Shown: positions 46,227 to 55,861, counted from the stretch's first letter. The stretch: DNA of 64,000 nt from Spirochaetaceae bacterium 4572_59 (GCA_002084805.1 NBMC01000004.1:28915-92914), one strand, 5' to 3'. Translations and numbers: made by a program. Notes: generated by a model from the letters alone, not told the origin.

Positions 46227-47405
46227 TCATAGAAAACTTTTCCCATTTTTCATGGGAGCTACGTCAAAGTAGTCTATCAGAGAGGCTGCCAGATCAGCAA
46301 AGCTGCCGCGAATACCAACAGAACCCGTTTTTCCACCTTTCTGATACCAGAGTAGAGGAACGTATTCACGGGTATGATCTGTTCCCCTATATGTGGGATC
46401 ACATCCATGATCTCCCGTCAGGATGAGCACATCACCATTATCCATGGCATCTATATAGGAAGGAAGTGCGTTATCTATCACTGAAACAGCAGCCGCATAG
46501 CCAATGGGATCTCTTCTATGGCCATAAACCATATCTGTATCCACAAGGTTAACAAAGAGGAATTCCTTTCCCTCTGCTTTATGACTCAGTAATTCAGACA
46601 CACGTGCCATACAGTCCGGGTTTCCCGCATCGTGATAGCTGTCATCAATTCCGGATTCGTTAAATATTGATCCGATTTTTCCCACAGCAACTGTCTTCAC
46701 AGCATTTTTCTGCAGATGGTCCAGTATGGAATCATCCGGTAGAGCAATACTGTAGTCATGACGCTCTTTTGTACGGAAAAACTCACCGGGTTTGCCGTTA
46801 AATGGACGGGCAATAACACGGCCCACAGCGAGAGGGTCACACAGTTCGCGTGCTATTTCGCACATTTTGTAGAGTTCCTGAATGGAGTATTTTTCCATAT
46901 GGACGGCAATCTGAAAAACAGAATCAGCCGAGGTATAACAGATGGGAAAGCCGGTTTTCAGATGTTCTTCACCCAGCTCTTCAATAATGGCTGTACCCGA
47001 TGCTGCCTTATTCCCGATAATTCCACCGCAGCCGGTCAGTTTTACAAACTTTGCCACCAGATCTTCGGGAAAGGAGGGATACTCCTTGGGAAACTGGGTA
47101 AAGGCCTTATCCAGAACCAGACCTGACATCTCCCAGTGACCTGTTGTTGTATCTTTGCCGGGAGATGTTTCTGCCATAACACCCCACAGGGCCTCGGGCT
47201 TAGCGGTGGCTTCACAGCCTGGAAGCGTATTATTCAAAAGTTCGGAAGCATTTCCCAAACCCATTTTTTTCATATTCGGCCAGAGTGGGCCATCTACAGC
47301 CTCACAGATATGCAGCGCCGTATTAGCCCCCACATCTCCATATTCAGCGGCATCAGGAAGTTCCCCAATACCAAAACTATCAATAACCAGTATTGTTGCC
47401 CGCAT
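46227..47405 (-). CDS. deoB: Phosphopentomutase DeoB
   Basis: Interconverts (deoxy)ribose-1-P and -5-P in nucleoside breakdown. The N-terminus [18 protein letters not shown] carries the first metal Asp. [17 protein letters not shown] has the phospho-Thr region, and the late metal motifs are [19 protein letters not shown]. The product ends [18 protein letters not shown] (core NGKSFL), the normal C-terminus. Start: AAAGGAG lies 6 nt before ATG 47405; the ATG at 47411 abuts the site and is rejected. 392 residues. It overlaps deoC by 26 nt. Confidence 0.95.
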   Translation of the reverse strand: MRATILVIDSFGIGELPDAAEYGDVGANTALHICEAVDGPLWPNMKKMGLGNASELLNNTLPGCEATAKPEALWGVMAETSPGKDTTTGHWEMSGLVLDKAFTQFPKEYPSFPEDLVAKFVKLTGCGGIIGNKAASGTAIIEELGEEHLKTGFPICYTSADSVFQIAVHMEKYSIQELYKMCEIARELCDPLAVGRVIARPFNGKPGEFFRTKERHDYSIALPDDSILDHLQKNAVKTVAVGKIGSIFNESGIDDSYHDAGNPDCMARVSELLSHKAEGKEFLFVNLVDTDMVYGHRRDPIGYAAAVSVIDNALPSYIDAMDNGDVLILTGDHGCDPTYRGTDHTREYVPLLWYQKGGKTGSVGIRGSFADLAASLIDYFDVAPMKNGKSFL

Positions 47406-48054
47406 CAGCATCTCCTTTCACTATAGCAATTCCAGCGCTTGCTCCCAAACGGTCAGCACCAGCTTCGATCATGGCAAGAGCGGTAGCTCTGTCTCGGATT
47501 CCTCCCGCCGCTTTTACCTGCATGGAAGGAACAGTTTTACTCATTAGAGCAACATCGTCTACTGTTGCTCCTGATGGACCGAATCCTGTTGAGGTTTTTA
47601 CAAAATCTGCACCAGCTTCTTCACAGAGAAGACAAGCTTTGGCAATTTCTTCTTTGGAAAGGTAACAGTTTTCAAGGATTACCTTAACGTTCGCTGATCC
47701 TGAAGCATCTACGACGGCTTTAATATCATCGCGGACATAATCAAAATCACCGGCATTCATGCGGCCCACATTGATGACCATATCAACTTCATTTGCACCA
47801 TCTTTAACAGCCTGAGCAGTTTCAAATGCTTTACTTTCGCTTGTCATGGCTCCCAGGGGGAAACCCACAACTACACAGGTCATAACATCAGAACCTTTCA
47901 GGTTTTTCGTAGCCAGGGCGGTATAGCAGGTATTAACACAAACTGAAGCAAAGTTATAATCAACTGCTTCCCTGCAGAGTTTTATAATTTCTTCTGGCTT
48001 GGCTGCTGCTTTCAGCAGAGTATGATCAATATATTTCGACAACTCTTTCTTCAT
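47380..48054 (-). CDS. deoC: Deoxyribose-phosphate aldolase DeoC
   Basis: Splits deoxyribose-5-P to glyceraldehyde-3-P and acetaldehyde. The Schiff-base Lys is in [15 protein letters not shown] near residue 150. [14 protein letters not shown] near 95 and [17 protein letters not shown] near 180 are conserved. A longer frame begins at 48105, but ATG 48054 ([16 protein letters not shown]) has GAGG at about 6 nt and is family length (224). deoC-deoB form an operon that would use products of the nearby nucleoside importer. Confidence 0.95.
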   Translation of the reverse strand: MKKELSKYIDHTLLKAAAKPEEIIKLCREAVDYNFASVCVNTCYTALATKNLKGSDVMTCVVVGFPLGAMTSESKAFETAQAVKDGANEVDMVINVGRMNAGDFDYVRDDIKAVVDASGSANVKVILENCYLSKEEIAKACLLCEEAGADFVKTSTGFGPSGATVDDVALMSKTVPSMQVKAAGGIRDRATALAMIEAGADRLGASAGIAIVKGDADAGNNTGY

Positions 48055-48266
48055 AGGATCCTCACTTGTCTTATCAGTATAGTTTACAGTATTAATAAAA
48101 CCCATTTTCTTATGGAGCTTAACTATATTCTATAACGGGAATCATAGAGGATCAATGTATAATACTAGCGGTCGGACAAGTTGCTATTTCATATCATGAA
48201 CAGTTAGGAGAGCCCGGCACGGCTTGCAGCCATAACATTCCGCTCAACATAGCAAATTCATCTGTT

Positions 48267-49394
48267 TTACCACCTGATTGTGCGTCCGTTATCTTCCAAA
48301 CGCTGTTCCAGATACTCACGGTTCAGGTTCAGATCCTTTGTTAGCTGTGTGAAAATTTCACTGCTAACAAGATTTTGCTCCACAAAAAGATAGAGCAGAG
48401 CTTTTTCCGCCAGACAAGGTACTTTTAAGGAATTAAGGATAACCTGGGAATGATTATAGTTCTCTTCTCCCTCGGCTAAAATGCTGTGATAAAGGTCACT
48501 CTGCTTTATCTCATTATTAAGATAGAACAGCTCCCTCTTCAACATCTCGCTGTTACCACTGACTGCAGCTTCTCCCAGAGGTTTTAGAGTAAAATAGGTA
48601 TATTCTTTTCCAGGAAGAAAATGATGCTTATCACAACGCGTACAGTAGTTCGGTTCCAGGGGATCATCCTTCAGCCTGTCTCCTCCAATAATAATAAGAG
48701 GATCGAAATAAAGAGCTGGACACTCCTGCTTGTTCACTCTGTAATACCTGTAGGTATAAAAAGAGTCCTTAATACAATCGGGATGTTCACAGTATGCGGT
48801 CAGAGGAAAAACGTCTGTTGCGGTTTCTATAAGAAGCCTTGCAGTAGAATTGAAGATATCCCTTCTGAAATTCAAAATCAGTGTAGGATAAACAAAAACC
48901 AGACCTTTCTTCTCGGAGGCATTCTTTATAACATAGGCCATCCGTTCATCAAAAAAGGATGCTTCATCAATAATCCATGTTCCCATTTCCGGAAAGTCTT
49001 TGATGAGTTTTTCAAGATCAAAAGAATTGCGGATTTTTGCAATCTGTTTTCCCAAACGTTCATAACCGCCTCTATAAGCAAGGGCATCTTCGGGATACTC
49101 ATCGAAACGTTTTTCATCCAGACCGGAACGGACAAAAAAAACATTACGTCTGTCCGCATCTCCGGTTTTTGTTATGTCTGCAATCTGATCTGATTTATTC
49201 AGAGTGACACGAGCATCTCTCCAGATACGGGCGGAAAACTCAGTTTTTCCGGACCCCATGGGACCGATCACAAGAATACGTCTTTTTGGTTTTGTAAAAT
49301 CGAAATGATTAAAAGATTGATGGACATGTGTCGCAGGGAACCCCATACTCTTTAAATAATCACTGGAATCCTGTACAGACTGAACATGCTTCAT
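48267..49394 (-). CDS. Enlarged thymidine-kinase-like (TK1-type) protein
   Basis: 375 residues. A P-loop GPMGSGKTEF (residues 44-53) matches TK1 GPMFSGKS. IIDEASFFDER (D143, E144) matches the IDEAQFF catalytic/Mg region. The zinc loop is present: LTAYCEHPDC (C202, C207), then IIIGGDRLKDD and CTRC (C251, C254), in the TK1 order V-x-I-G-G-x-D-x-x-Y-x-x-x-C-x-x-C. It differs by ~40 extra N-terminal residues, an insert before the zinc hairpin and ~110 extra C-terminal residues that are helical. Likely phosphorylates thymidine or another deoxynucleoside; a related nucleotide-binding role is possible. It is upstream of deoC on the same strand, 212 nt away. Confidence 0.65.
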   Translation of the reverse strand: MKHVQSVQDSSDYLKSMGFPATHVHQSFNHFDFTKPKRRILVIGPMGSGKTEFSARIWRDARVTLNKSDQIADITKTGDADRRNVFFVRSGLDEKRFDEYPEDALAYRGGYERLGKQIAKIRNSFDLEKLIKDFPEMGTWIIDEASFFDERMAYVIKNASEKKGLVFVYPTLILNFRRDIFNSTARLLIETATDVFPLTAYCEHPDCIKDSFYTYRYYRVNKQECPALYFDPLIIIGGDRLKDDPLEPNYCTRCDKHHFLPGKEYTYFTLKPLGEAAVSGNSEMLKRELFYLNNEIKQSDLYHSILAEGEENYNHSQVILNSLKVPCLAEKALLYLFVEQNLVSSEIFTQLTKDLNLNREYLEQRLEDNGRTIRW

Positions 49395-49559
49395 GTATCC
49401 TTCCTTTAATCACAGTTGTTTGTTTTACTTATGGATGAAATCTTACTTCCATCGGGAACAGAATACTACCCTTCTCAAGGAAAGATTTCAATATATTAAA
49501 CACAAGTCCTAAATCAACCGATTATACATTAAAGACAGTTCATTTTGAGAAGGAATATA

Positions 49560-52076
49560 ATGAAAAAATTGCACATATTAACATCAGCTGTTCTGATTAT
49601 AGTTTCTACCGTTATGATGGGATGCGTCACAGCTCCCGCAGAAAAACCCATTGTAGAAACATCAGAAAAGCTTGTGGATGACCATAGCCTTCACTCTATG
49701 GTTCAGAACAAAGATCAATCAGGGCTGGAAGAGCTCTTTAAGGTTGATGTGGATGTAGATGAGAGAAACAGCGAGGGACAAACCCCACTTCATATGGCCT
49801 CTGCTGCCGGAAATACATCTATTGTAAAACTCCTGCTACTGCAGAATGCAGATCAGAACAGCAGGGATAATAAGGGAAAAACTCCTCTGCATCTGGCCCT
49901 TGAAAATAACCACAAAGAGACCGCAGGACTCCTGGCTGAGTTCAATACAGATATATTTATCAAAGATAATAAACAACAGAGTTCTGCAGAGCTGACCTTT
50001 GATAAGGGTCTTACTTATCTGAAGGCTGTTTTAAGCCGTGATAATGTAAATGCCGGAACCGTTGCTGATGGAAGTCTTTTACATCTGGCTGCCAAGAGGG
50101 GAGATGCCGAAGCTGCTCAACTTCTGATTGACCTGGGAGCTGACATCAATACCAGGAATGCCGATGGTCTCCTGGCTGTTGATCTGGCCCTTGATAACAG
50201 GAACAGCCTCGAAAAGGCTCGTACCGCATCGATTCTAATAAAAAACGGTTCTTATAGAGGACGGGATGACGACTTTTTCTATACCTTTGTTCTCTTTAAC
50301 CAGGGAAATATAAATAACCGTTTTGACTTTGGCCAGAGCGCCCTCCATCTCGCATCAGAGAGAGGACATAAAGGTTTTGTTCAGCTCCTTCTGGAACTGG
50401 GAGCCGATCTGAGTGCCAGAGATAAACCGGGAAACACGCCTCTTCACAGTGCTGTACGGGGCGGATACAAGGATATTGTATCTCTGTTGCTTGAAGCCGG
50501 TGCGGATGTAAATGCCACCGATTACAACAGCAATGTGCCCCTTCATATGGCACTGACTCTGAACAATAATCTTGAAATTCTCCAGATGCTCCTGAATGCC
50601 GGAGCCTATGTTAATGCAAAAAATAGTTTTGGAAATACTCCCCTTCACCTGACAGTAACTCTGAACAGAGATAGAAGCGCAGCGGAACTGCTGCTGCAGT
50701 ACGGAGCGACTTTGGAAAGCCGGAACAAGATGGGGAATACCTCCCTTTATGAAGCGGTAGATAAGGAAAACTCCGAGATCGCTATGCTTCTGCTGGAAAA
50801 TGGTGCGGATATATTCTCCAAAACTAATAAGGGAGGCTCTCCCCTCTCCCTAAGTATTTCCAAGGGTGTGACGGTCCTTTCCTGGTTCCTGGACAGCACA
50901 AGCATCAACAGTCAGGATAATGAAGGGAATAGTCCCCTCCACATGGCTGTGAAAATGGATGCGCCTATCGATGTTATCCGCTTTATGCTTGAAAACGGGG
51001 CAATGATTGATAGCAGAAATCTTTCGGGAGATACATCCCTTCATATGGCTACAGAAAAAGAGAATCTGGAACTGACCAGCCTTTTTCTGAAAAATGGCGG
51101 GAACTTCTATGTGGAGAACAATAAGGGGGAGACTCCTCTAACGATTGCCTTTGAAAAAGGAGCCGCATATGTAGAGTCTTATCTGATTGACAATACCCTT
51201 GAACGGGCAGATGTTCTTCTCTATACGCCCCTCTTCCATGCTGTTTTATGGGAGAAAACCGATATTGTCAGGGTTCTGATCAACCGCGGTGCCGATGTCA
51301 ACGGAAAGAGTCTTATAGGTTCCTCCCCCCTCCATGAGGCCGTTAAAACCGGATCGCTTGAAGTCACAGGCGTACTCCTCCGGGCAGGCGCAGATATCAA
51401 CAGTACGGATAATCAGGGAAATACTCCCTTGCATGAAATTGTTTACTGGAACTCTCTGGATCTGGCGGAACTTTTGATCTCATCCGGTGCTGATATTAAT
51501 AAAAAAAATATGGAAGGACGCTCTCCCTTCTATGAAGCGGTAATTTCCGGAGACTTTGAGATGACCAGCTATCTGATCAAAAAAGGTGCGGACATAGATA
51601 GTAGAGATAATACGGGCAAAACTCCCCTGTTCGATACTATTATCGATGGAAATTCCTCTCTTATGGAACTGTTGATCAGCCAGGGAGGATCTATTCAGAA
51701 AAGAGATAATCAGGGAAATACTCCCCTGCATGTGGCGGTCATAGTAGAAAACAGACCGGCGATTCAGTATCTATTCGGTCTGAATGCTGATATTTTTGCC
51801 AGGAACAAACAGGATGTCTCTCCTCTGGCGCTGGTAATCAGAAATGGTAACGAGGCGCTAGAGTGGTTTGTAACTCCTGCCAATGTGAAGTATATGGACA
51901 ATAACGGTAACACAGCTTTGCATATCGCAGCAAATATCAAGGCTCCCGTGAGTACACTTCAGCTTCTCCTGAATAAGGGTGCGGAACCGGATGCCAGGAA
52001 TAACCGGGGTGAGACGGCTTATGATGTGGCGGTGAATGTGAAATATGATGCAGCCCTTGATGTTTTGATGCCGTAA
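49560..52076 (+). CDS. Large ankyrin-repeat lipoprotein
   Basis: 838 residues. A TTG at 49545 opens the frame, but ATG 49560 is preceded by GAAGGAA and starts the signal sequence MKKLHILTSAVLIIVS with a lipobox-like MMGC. Nearly the whole mature protein is ankyrin repeats of ~33 residues (about 22 by eye), with the GxTPLHxAxxxG, VxLLLxxGADxNxxD pattern (GQTPLHMASAAGN, GNTPLHSAVRGGY, GRSPFYEAVISGD). Degenerate repeats with GAxYLxxxL or VLSWFLD occur at intervals. It probably scaffolds proteins at the envelope. Repeat-derived near-identical 15-20-mers in the DNA could allow recombination. Confidence 0.9.
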   Translation: MKKLHILTSAVLIIVSTVMMGCVTAPAEKPIVETSEKLVDDHSLHSMVQNKDQSGLEELFKVDVDVDERNSEGQTPLHMASAAGNTSIVKLLLLQNADQNSRDNKGKTPLHLALENNHKETAGLLAEFNTDIFIKDNKQQSSAELTFDKGLTYLKAVLSRDNVNAGTVADGSLLHLAAKRGDAEAAQLLIDLGADINTRNADGLLAVDLALDNRNSLEKARTASILIKNGSYRGRDDDFFYTFVLFNQGNINNRFDFGQSALHLASERGHKGFVQLLLELGADLSARDKPGNTPLHSAVRGGYKDIVSLLLEAGADVNATDYNSNVPLHMALTLNNNLEILQMLLNAGAYVNAKNSFGNTPLHLTVTLNRDRSAAELLLQYGATLESRNKMGNTSLYEAVDKENSEIAMLLLENGADIFSKTNKGGSPLSLSISKGVTVLSWFLDSTSINSQDNEGNSPLHMAVKMDAPIDVIRFMLENGAMIDSRNLSGDTSLHMATEKENLELTSLFLKNGGNFYVENNKGETPLTIAFEKGAAYVESYLIDNTLERADVLLYTPLFHAVLWEKTDIVRVLINRGADVNGKSLIGSSPLHEAVKTGSLEVTGVLLRAGADINSTDNQGNTPLHEIVYWNSLDLAELLISSGADINKKNMEGRSPFYEAVISGDFEMTSYLIKKGADIDSRDNTGKTPLFDTIIDGNSSLMELLISQGGSIQKRDNQGNTPLHVAVIVENRPAIQYLFGLNADIFARNKQDVSPLALVIRNGNEALEWFVTPANVKYMDNNGNTALHIAANIKAPVSTLQLLLNKGAEPDARNNRGETAYDVAVNVKYDAALDVLMP

Positions 52077-52121
52077 ATAATCATATATGTATGGAATTAT
52101 TCTATATATGATATGTACAAG

Positions 52122-52250
52122 AATGTGAGTTGCCCAGCGTTTAGCCCAGTTCCAGAGGCAAGTCAGCCAATGATGACGATGCCCCGTAGAAACGGAATTG
52201 GGCAAATCATAGGCTTATGCGGGGCTGGAGGTTAAAAGCCTCCGGCTACC
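52122..52250. other. GC-rich, potentially pseudoknotted intergenic block
   Basis: Lies between the convergent ankyrin and HD-GYP genes. Inverted segments: GCCCAGTTCC (52144-52153) with GGAATTGGGC (52194-52203, one G-U); GCCCCG (52181-52186) with CGGGGC (52220-52225), which interlock as an H-type pseudoknot; CATA-GGCT-TATG (52208-52219); and GGAGG (52227-52231) with CCTCC (52239-52243). The block is markedly richer in G+C than the flanking AT-rich DNA. I do not recognise it as any known RNA. It could be a small RNA, a riboregulator or the end of a mobile element; strand unknown. Bases 52251-52318 show nothing further. Confidence 0.4.
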
Positions 52251-52318
52251 CGATTTATTTTGAACTCTGTAATATCACCAATCATTTGATAGCGCCGCAT
52301 ATCTATAAGGGAGAGATT

Positions 52319-53563
52319 CTATGCCGGAATAGTTCCTAAATCATTAGAAACTTTTTTTACAACATTATCCTTATAGGATGTGAGTCGCACGATATCATTC
52401 AGATTCTCTTGCAGTATTTTAAATAAACCGGGATCAAGACTGATACCTTTCATCAATGCAATAGCAGACTCAGGGTTCATGGGTTCGCGATAGGGCCGTT
52501 TTCCAATCAGGGCTTCAAATATATCAGAGACAGCGATAATCCTGCTCTCAAATGGTATCTCATCCCCTTTTATTCCGGAGGGATATCCGGAACCATCCAT
52601 TTTTTCATGATGATATAAAACAATATCTTTTAGATGAGAAAGCTCTTCAAAATTCTGGATTATCTCTGCAGAATAGATAACATGCTTCTTTATTTCATCA
52701 AACTCATCTTCACTAAGTTTTTCTTTTTTATTTAGAAGAGCAACCGGTACAGATATTTTACCGATATCATGAAGAAAGGCCGCCACAGTAAGATCTCGAA
52801 GCTTCTTTCCTTTCAGCCCGGCTTTTCTGCCAATATAAGTTGCAATTTTAGCAACCTGCTTAGAATGACTGGCAGAATATTTTTCAGCTTTTTCAAAAAG
52901 AAAAATAATTTTCTCCAACCCTCTGGTATCATAAAAATAACTGAAATATTGAGTGTGAATCACTTCTACAGTAAAAGTACATAAAATTCCAAGAATAATT
53001 CCTATAAGAATCTGATAGAGGTAAAGAGAGAAGTGAGCTGGCTCAACTTTAATATTGTATAAAAAGTTGCGTCCACTGCCTGAATCACTAATAACAATAT
53101 CCTGATTTAGCTGAATATGGTAAAGAATCAATTCACTATCAAGTTGAACTTGTATATATTGATTTCCAATTACATTATCCCTCGCACCATCAAAGACTTT
53201 AAAATAAATAAAAAGATCATTATTTTTTCCGACCAGGGAATAATGCTCATATTCACCCGCAGGTTTTTGATTGATAATCCTGATATCCTTTACATAAGGA
53301 CTCATACTCCTTATTTCTTGAAAATACCCTTGAATTTTATCTGTATTCTTCTCCAGAAGAGCAGAATACATATCCTCCCATTGAAAATATCCTGAGAAAA
53401 TTGAATTTGCAGTTATCTCTGATATTAATGAAAAGCTTCTTTTATCACGACTGATACTCTTATCAAGATGAGATTCGTTTACATGATAAAAAAATCCTAT
53501 ATTAAGCAGCTGGATCAACAGAAAAACAAGAATCAGTCTATACTTTTTAATTAAAAATTTCAG
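52319..53563 (-). CDS. Membrane HD-GYP protein (cyclic-di-GMP phosphodiesterase type)
   Basis: About 414 residues. The HD motif AAFLHDIGKISVP (H-D at ~263) and VLYHHEKMDGSGYPSGIKGDEIPFESRII give the full HD-GYP set, so c-di-GMP hydrolysis is likely. Start: from TTG 53518 the first helix would be cut. CTG 53563 lies 7 nt after AAGG and gives KFLIKKYRLILVFLLIQLLN, a proper signal anchor; CTG starts are rare, so this remains a choice. A second helix is near 182-204, leaving a ~150-residue external sensor region. The PilZ-like protein at 4.1 kb may be a distant reader of the same messenger. Confidence 0.82.
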   Translation of the reverse strand: MKFLIKKYRLILVFLLIQLLNIGFFYHVNESHLDKSISRDKRSFSLISEITANSIFSGYFQWEDMYSALLEKNTDKIQGYFQEIRSMSPYVKDIRIINQKPAGEYEHYSLVGKNNDLFIYFKVFDGARDNVIGNQYIQVQLDSELILYHIQLNQDIVISDSGSGRNFLYNIKVEPAHFSLYLYQILIGIILGILCTFTVEVIHTQYFSYFYDTRGLEKIIFLFEKAEKYSASHSKQVAKIATYIGRKAGLKGKKLRDLTVAAFLHDIGKISVPVALLNKKEKLSEDEFDEIKKHVIYSAEIIQNFEELSHLKDIVLYHHEKMDGSGYPSGIKGDEIPFESRIIAVSDIFEALIGKRPYREPMNPESAIALMKGISLDPGLFKILQENLNDIVRLTSYKDNVVKKVSNDLGTIPA

Positions 53564-53668
53564 AAGAACACCTTTCTTTTTAAATAATATTAAAATATAT
53601 TAAATCATTTTATCAATCCTAAATTCAAGCTATAGATGCATGACTATAATAATTTTCCTGGTATAAAC

Positions 53669-55156
53669 CTAAAATCTTTTTTTGCAGTACTCGGTAATAT
53701 CCTTTAAAGACTCAATCCGGCGGGACATGTTCCCATCTCGTATATAAAACTGTTCCTGTCTGGCACCGCTCTTGTTCGTCATAGATGTAAAAAGAGGAGT
53801 TGAAGCAGGATTAAGAGAGACTTTACAGATGTCTTTCCCCAGTACAGAAATAAATTCCACATCCATATTTCTACTAACAAAAGTACCATACATAGATGAG
53901 GCAAGATTTCTCAGATGTAGTTCAAAGCCATCCCGGTCAGGATGTTTTAAACTTGCATAATCCGGTGCCAGCCCCAGGGCTACCCCATCATCATCCACAC
54001 CAATCAGAAGGACACCTCCCTTACTATTGGCAAAGGCGGCAATGGATTTCAGTATGACTTCTTCCAGTTTTTTGCTTAAACAGTTTTCTCTATAATCCCA
54101 ACGAAGGGATGATTTGAACTCCAGAGACTTACTCTCACCCTTCTCTATAAGATAAACAAGGTTCTCTTCTTCTGACATTCGACTTTGTTCCAGGTAACGA
54201 CTGATAAAAAAAAGCGTGATAAGGACAATAAAAAGCATAAAAAACGGAACAGCTATTATTAAATAGAGTTTATCAAACTGACTGAAAAACAGTTCGGATT
54301 CTGGTAGAATAAACCCGAAGGTCGTTCCATAATCCTCCAGTTTATACAGTAATACAAACCATCTTTTTCCATCATACTCAACCATATGCGGTCTGCCCGG
54401 AGTATCAAACTCGACCTGATCCAGTACAGAAAGAATCAATTGATCATAATATAAATCGAGACTCTCCGAGTGCTCGTCTATTAATGCTTTATCAAGGGGA
54501 ATTGTTATATAATCACTGCTGTTGAAAGTGGAAAACAGGATTGCATTCTCTGTAAAACTGTCTTTATAAAATCGAATAAAACGTGAAAGGGAGATATCAA
54601 TGGAAACTGCTATCCGGGGAGAATCAGAAATTACGAGGGTAATGGAGAATCCATTTTCATCTGTAGATGTCAGATTATGAAGAGAAGATATAAATAACTT
54701 TTCCCGGAGACTGTCGTCCCTGTTGCTAATGTTATCCTTAATAAGTGGAATAAGCCCCGGATTTAGTTCCGCTGTCCCGGATTTCTGTATTCCTACAGAT
54801 CCATCCTGGAGAAGAAATGTAGTCCTGCTGTTTCCTTTCTGATAGTTAATAGCGCAAACCCCTGACATTGAGTTCAGCGAATCCATATCAAGAAGATCCA
54901 GATCAACATCTTCAAAGTTTTCGGGAAAATCACCGGCTTCTATCCAGAATGCCGTATTAAAGAGGTAGTTGAAATATTCCGGCAGAATGGTTTGAATTTC
55001 ATTGTATGGTTTAGAAATGATAGAACCTGATGCCATATCATTCAAAGAATCCTTTATTTTGTTGCTTCCAGCCATGATAAATATAAGGAAAAAAGCAAAT
55101 AGAATAGAGTATAAAGAAATGAATAGACTCTTTCTGCTCTGAAAAAAATAGTTCAC
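53669..55156 (-). CDS. Membrane-anchored sensor with C-terminal AlbA_2 (Schlafen-like) domain
   Basis: 495 residues. Helix at about 11-30, a ~270-residue outer domain with no recognisable fold name, second helix near 305-327, then an AlbA_2-type domain: ESKSLEFKSSLRWD, IAAFANSKGGVLLIGVDDDG and a final FYIRDGNMSRRIESLKD. Soluble AlbA_2 proteins are putative nucleic-acid or nucleotide binders; tethering one to the membrane behind an external sensor is unusual. Start: TTG 55234 would overlap udk by 35 nt. GTG 55156 with GGAG at 5 nt and a shorter leader is preferred. Confidence 0.75.
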   Translation of the reverse strand: MNYFFQSRKSLFISLYSILFAFFLIFIMAGSNKIKDSLNDMASGSIISKPYNEIQTILPEYFNYLFNTAFWIEAGDFPENFEDVDLDLLDMDSLNSMSGVCAINYQKGNSRTTFLLQDGSVGIQKSGTAELNPGLIPLIKDNISNRDDSLREKLFISSLHNLTSTDENGFSITLVISDSPRIAVSIDISLSRFIRFYKDSFTENAILFSTFNSSDYITIPLDKALIDEHSESLDLYYDQLILSVLDQVEFDTPGRPHMVEYDGKRWFVLLYKLEDYGTTFGFILPESELFFSQFDKLYLIIAVPFFMLFIVLITLFFISRYLEQSRMSEEENLVYLIEKGESKSLEFKSSLRWDYRENCLSKKLEEVILKSIAAFANSKGGVLLIGVDDDGVALGLAPDYASLKHPDRDGFELHLRNLASSMYGTFVSRNMDVEFISVLGKDICKVSLNPASTPLFTSMTNKSGARQEQFYIRDGNMSRRIESLKDITEYCKKRF

Positions 55157-55199
55157 AGACTCTCCAGAATAAAATTTTGTCAGAAATTTTTTGATCTTC

Positions 55200-55859
55200 T
55201 TAATTTTCCAAATCCGGATTTTTTTTAGAAACAATATCTTTCACAAAGGTGGATAATACCTGCAGGGCATTAATATTCATACCGCCTTCGGGAATAATGA
55301 GGTCCGCAAAGCGTTTCATGGGTTCGATAAACTCAAAATGACCGGGGCGGACCACATCCAGATACTGCTTGATTACAGATTCCTGAGTTCTTCCCCGCTC
55401 GTTTACATCCCGCTGAAGACGGCGGATAAAACGGATATCATCAGGTGTATCCACATAGATTTTCAAATCCATAATTTCACGGATAGCCTTCTCTGAAAAG
55501 ACCATAATTCCTTCAAAAATAATAACTTTTCTGGCTTTAACCTCAATAGTGTCTTCCATCCGTTTATGATGTACAAAATCATACTGAGGCATCTGAATGG
55601 TTTTACCCATTTTAAGATCGTGAAGTTGCTTATAAATCAATTCTTTATCAAAGGCATTGGGATGGTCAAAGTTAAAATCTGTAATATTCTGATTTGTAAT
55701 AAACTCTGCAGATCGATAGTAGTTATCTTGAGGAATAAAAACAAAATCCGAAATACTCTCTGAAATTTTCCGTACAATAGTAGTTTTTCCTGATCCAGAA
55801 CCTCCGGTGATACCAATAAGTACCGGTGCATCCTCTCTGAATTTATCCTCAATATTCAT
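55200..55859 (-). CDS. udk: Uridine kinase
   Basis: Phosphorylates uridine and cytidine in salvage. The P-loop GITGGSGSGKTTIV is near residue 17. NYYRS and NFDHPNAFDKELIY near 45-70 and VIIFEGIMVFSE near 110 are family blocks, followed by RFIRRLQRDVNERGR. 219 residues. GAGGAAGAG precedes the ATG. It follows the HExxH gene by two bases and is probably co-transcribed. It fits the nucleoside salvage functions at 40-49 kb. Confidence 0.95.
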   Translation of the reverse strand: MNIEDKFREDAPVLIGITGGSGSGKTTIVRKISESISDFVFIPQDNYYRSAEFITNQNITDFNFDHPNAFDKELIYKQLHDLKMGKTIQMPQYDFVHHKRMEDTIEVKARKVIIFEGIMVFSEKAIREIMDLKIYVDTPDDIRFIRRLQRDVNERGRTQESVIKQYLDVVRPGHFEFIEPMKRFADLIIPEGGMNINALQVLSTFVKDIVSKKNPDLEN

Positions 55860-55861
55860 AC

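Noticed and set aside
48055..48105. 17 extra N-terminal residues for DeoC
   Set aside because: The ATG at 48054 has the ribosome-binding site and matches the family start.
48106..48266. Structured element or gene between deoC and the TK-like gene
   Set aside because: Only a weak 4-bp stem (AGCC/GGCT near 48212); no ORF or repeat that I can support.
52227..52243. tRNA-Lys-like anticodon arm on the minus strand (loop CTTTTAA)
   Set aside because: No D arm, T arm or acceptor stem can be formed around it.
52130..52250. Integron attC site
   Set aside because: GTTTAGC and GCTAAAC are one mismatch away from the core-site consensus, no partner core site is at the right distance, and neighbours are not cassette-like.
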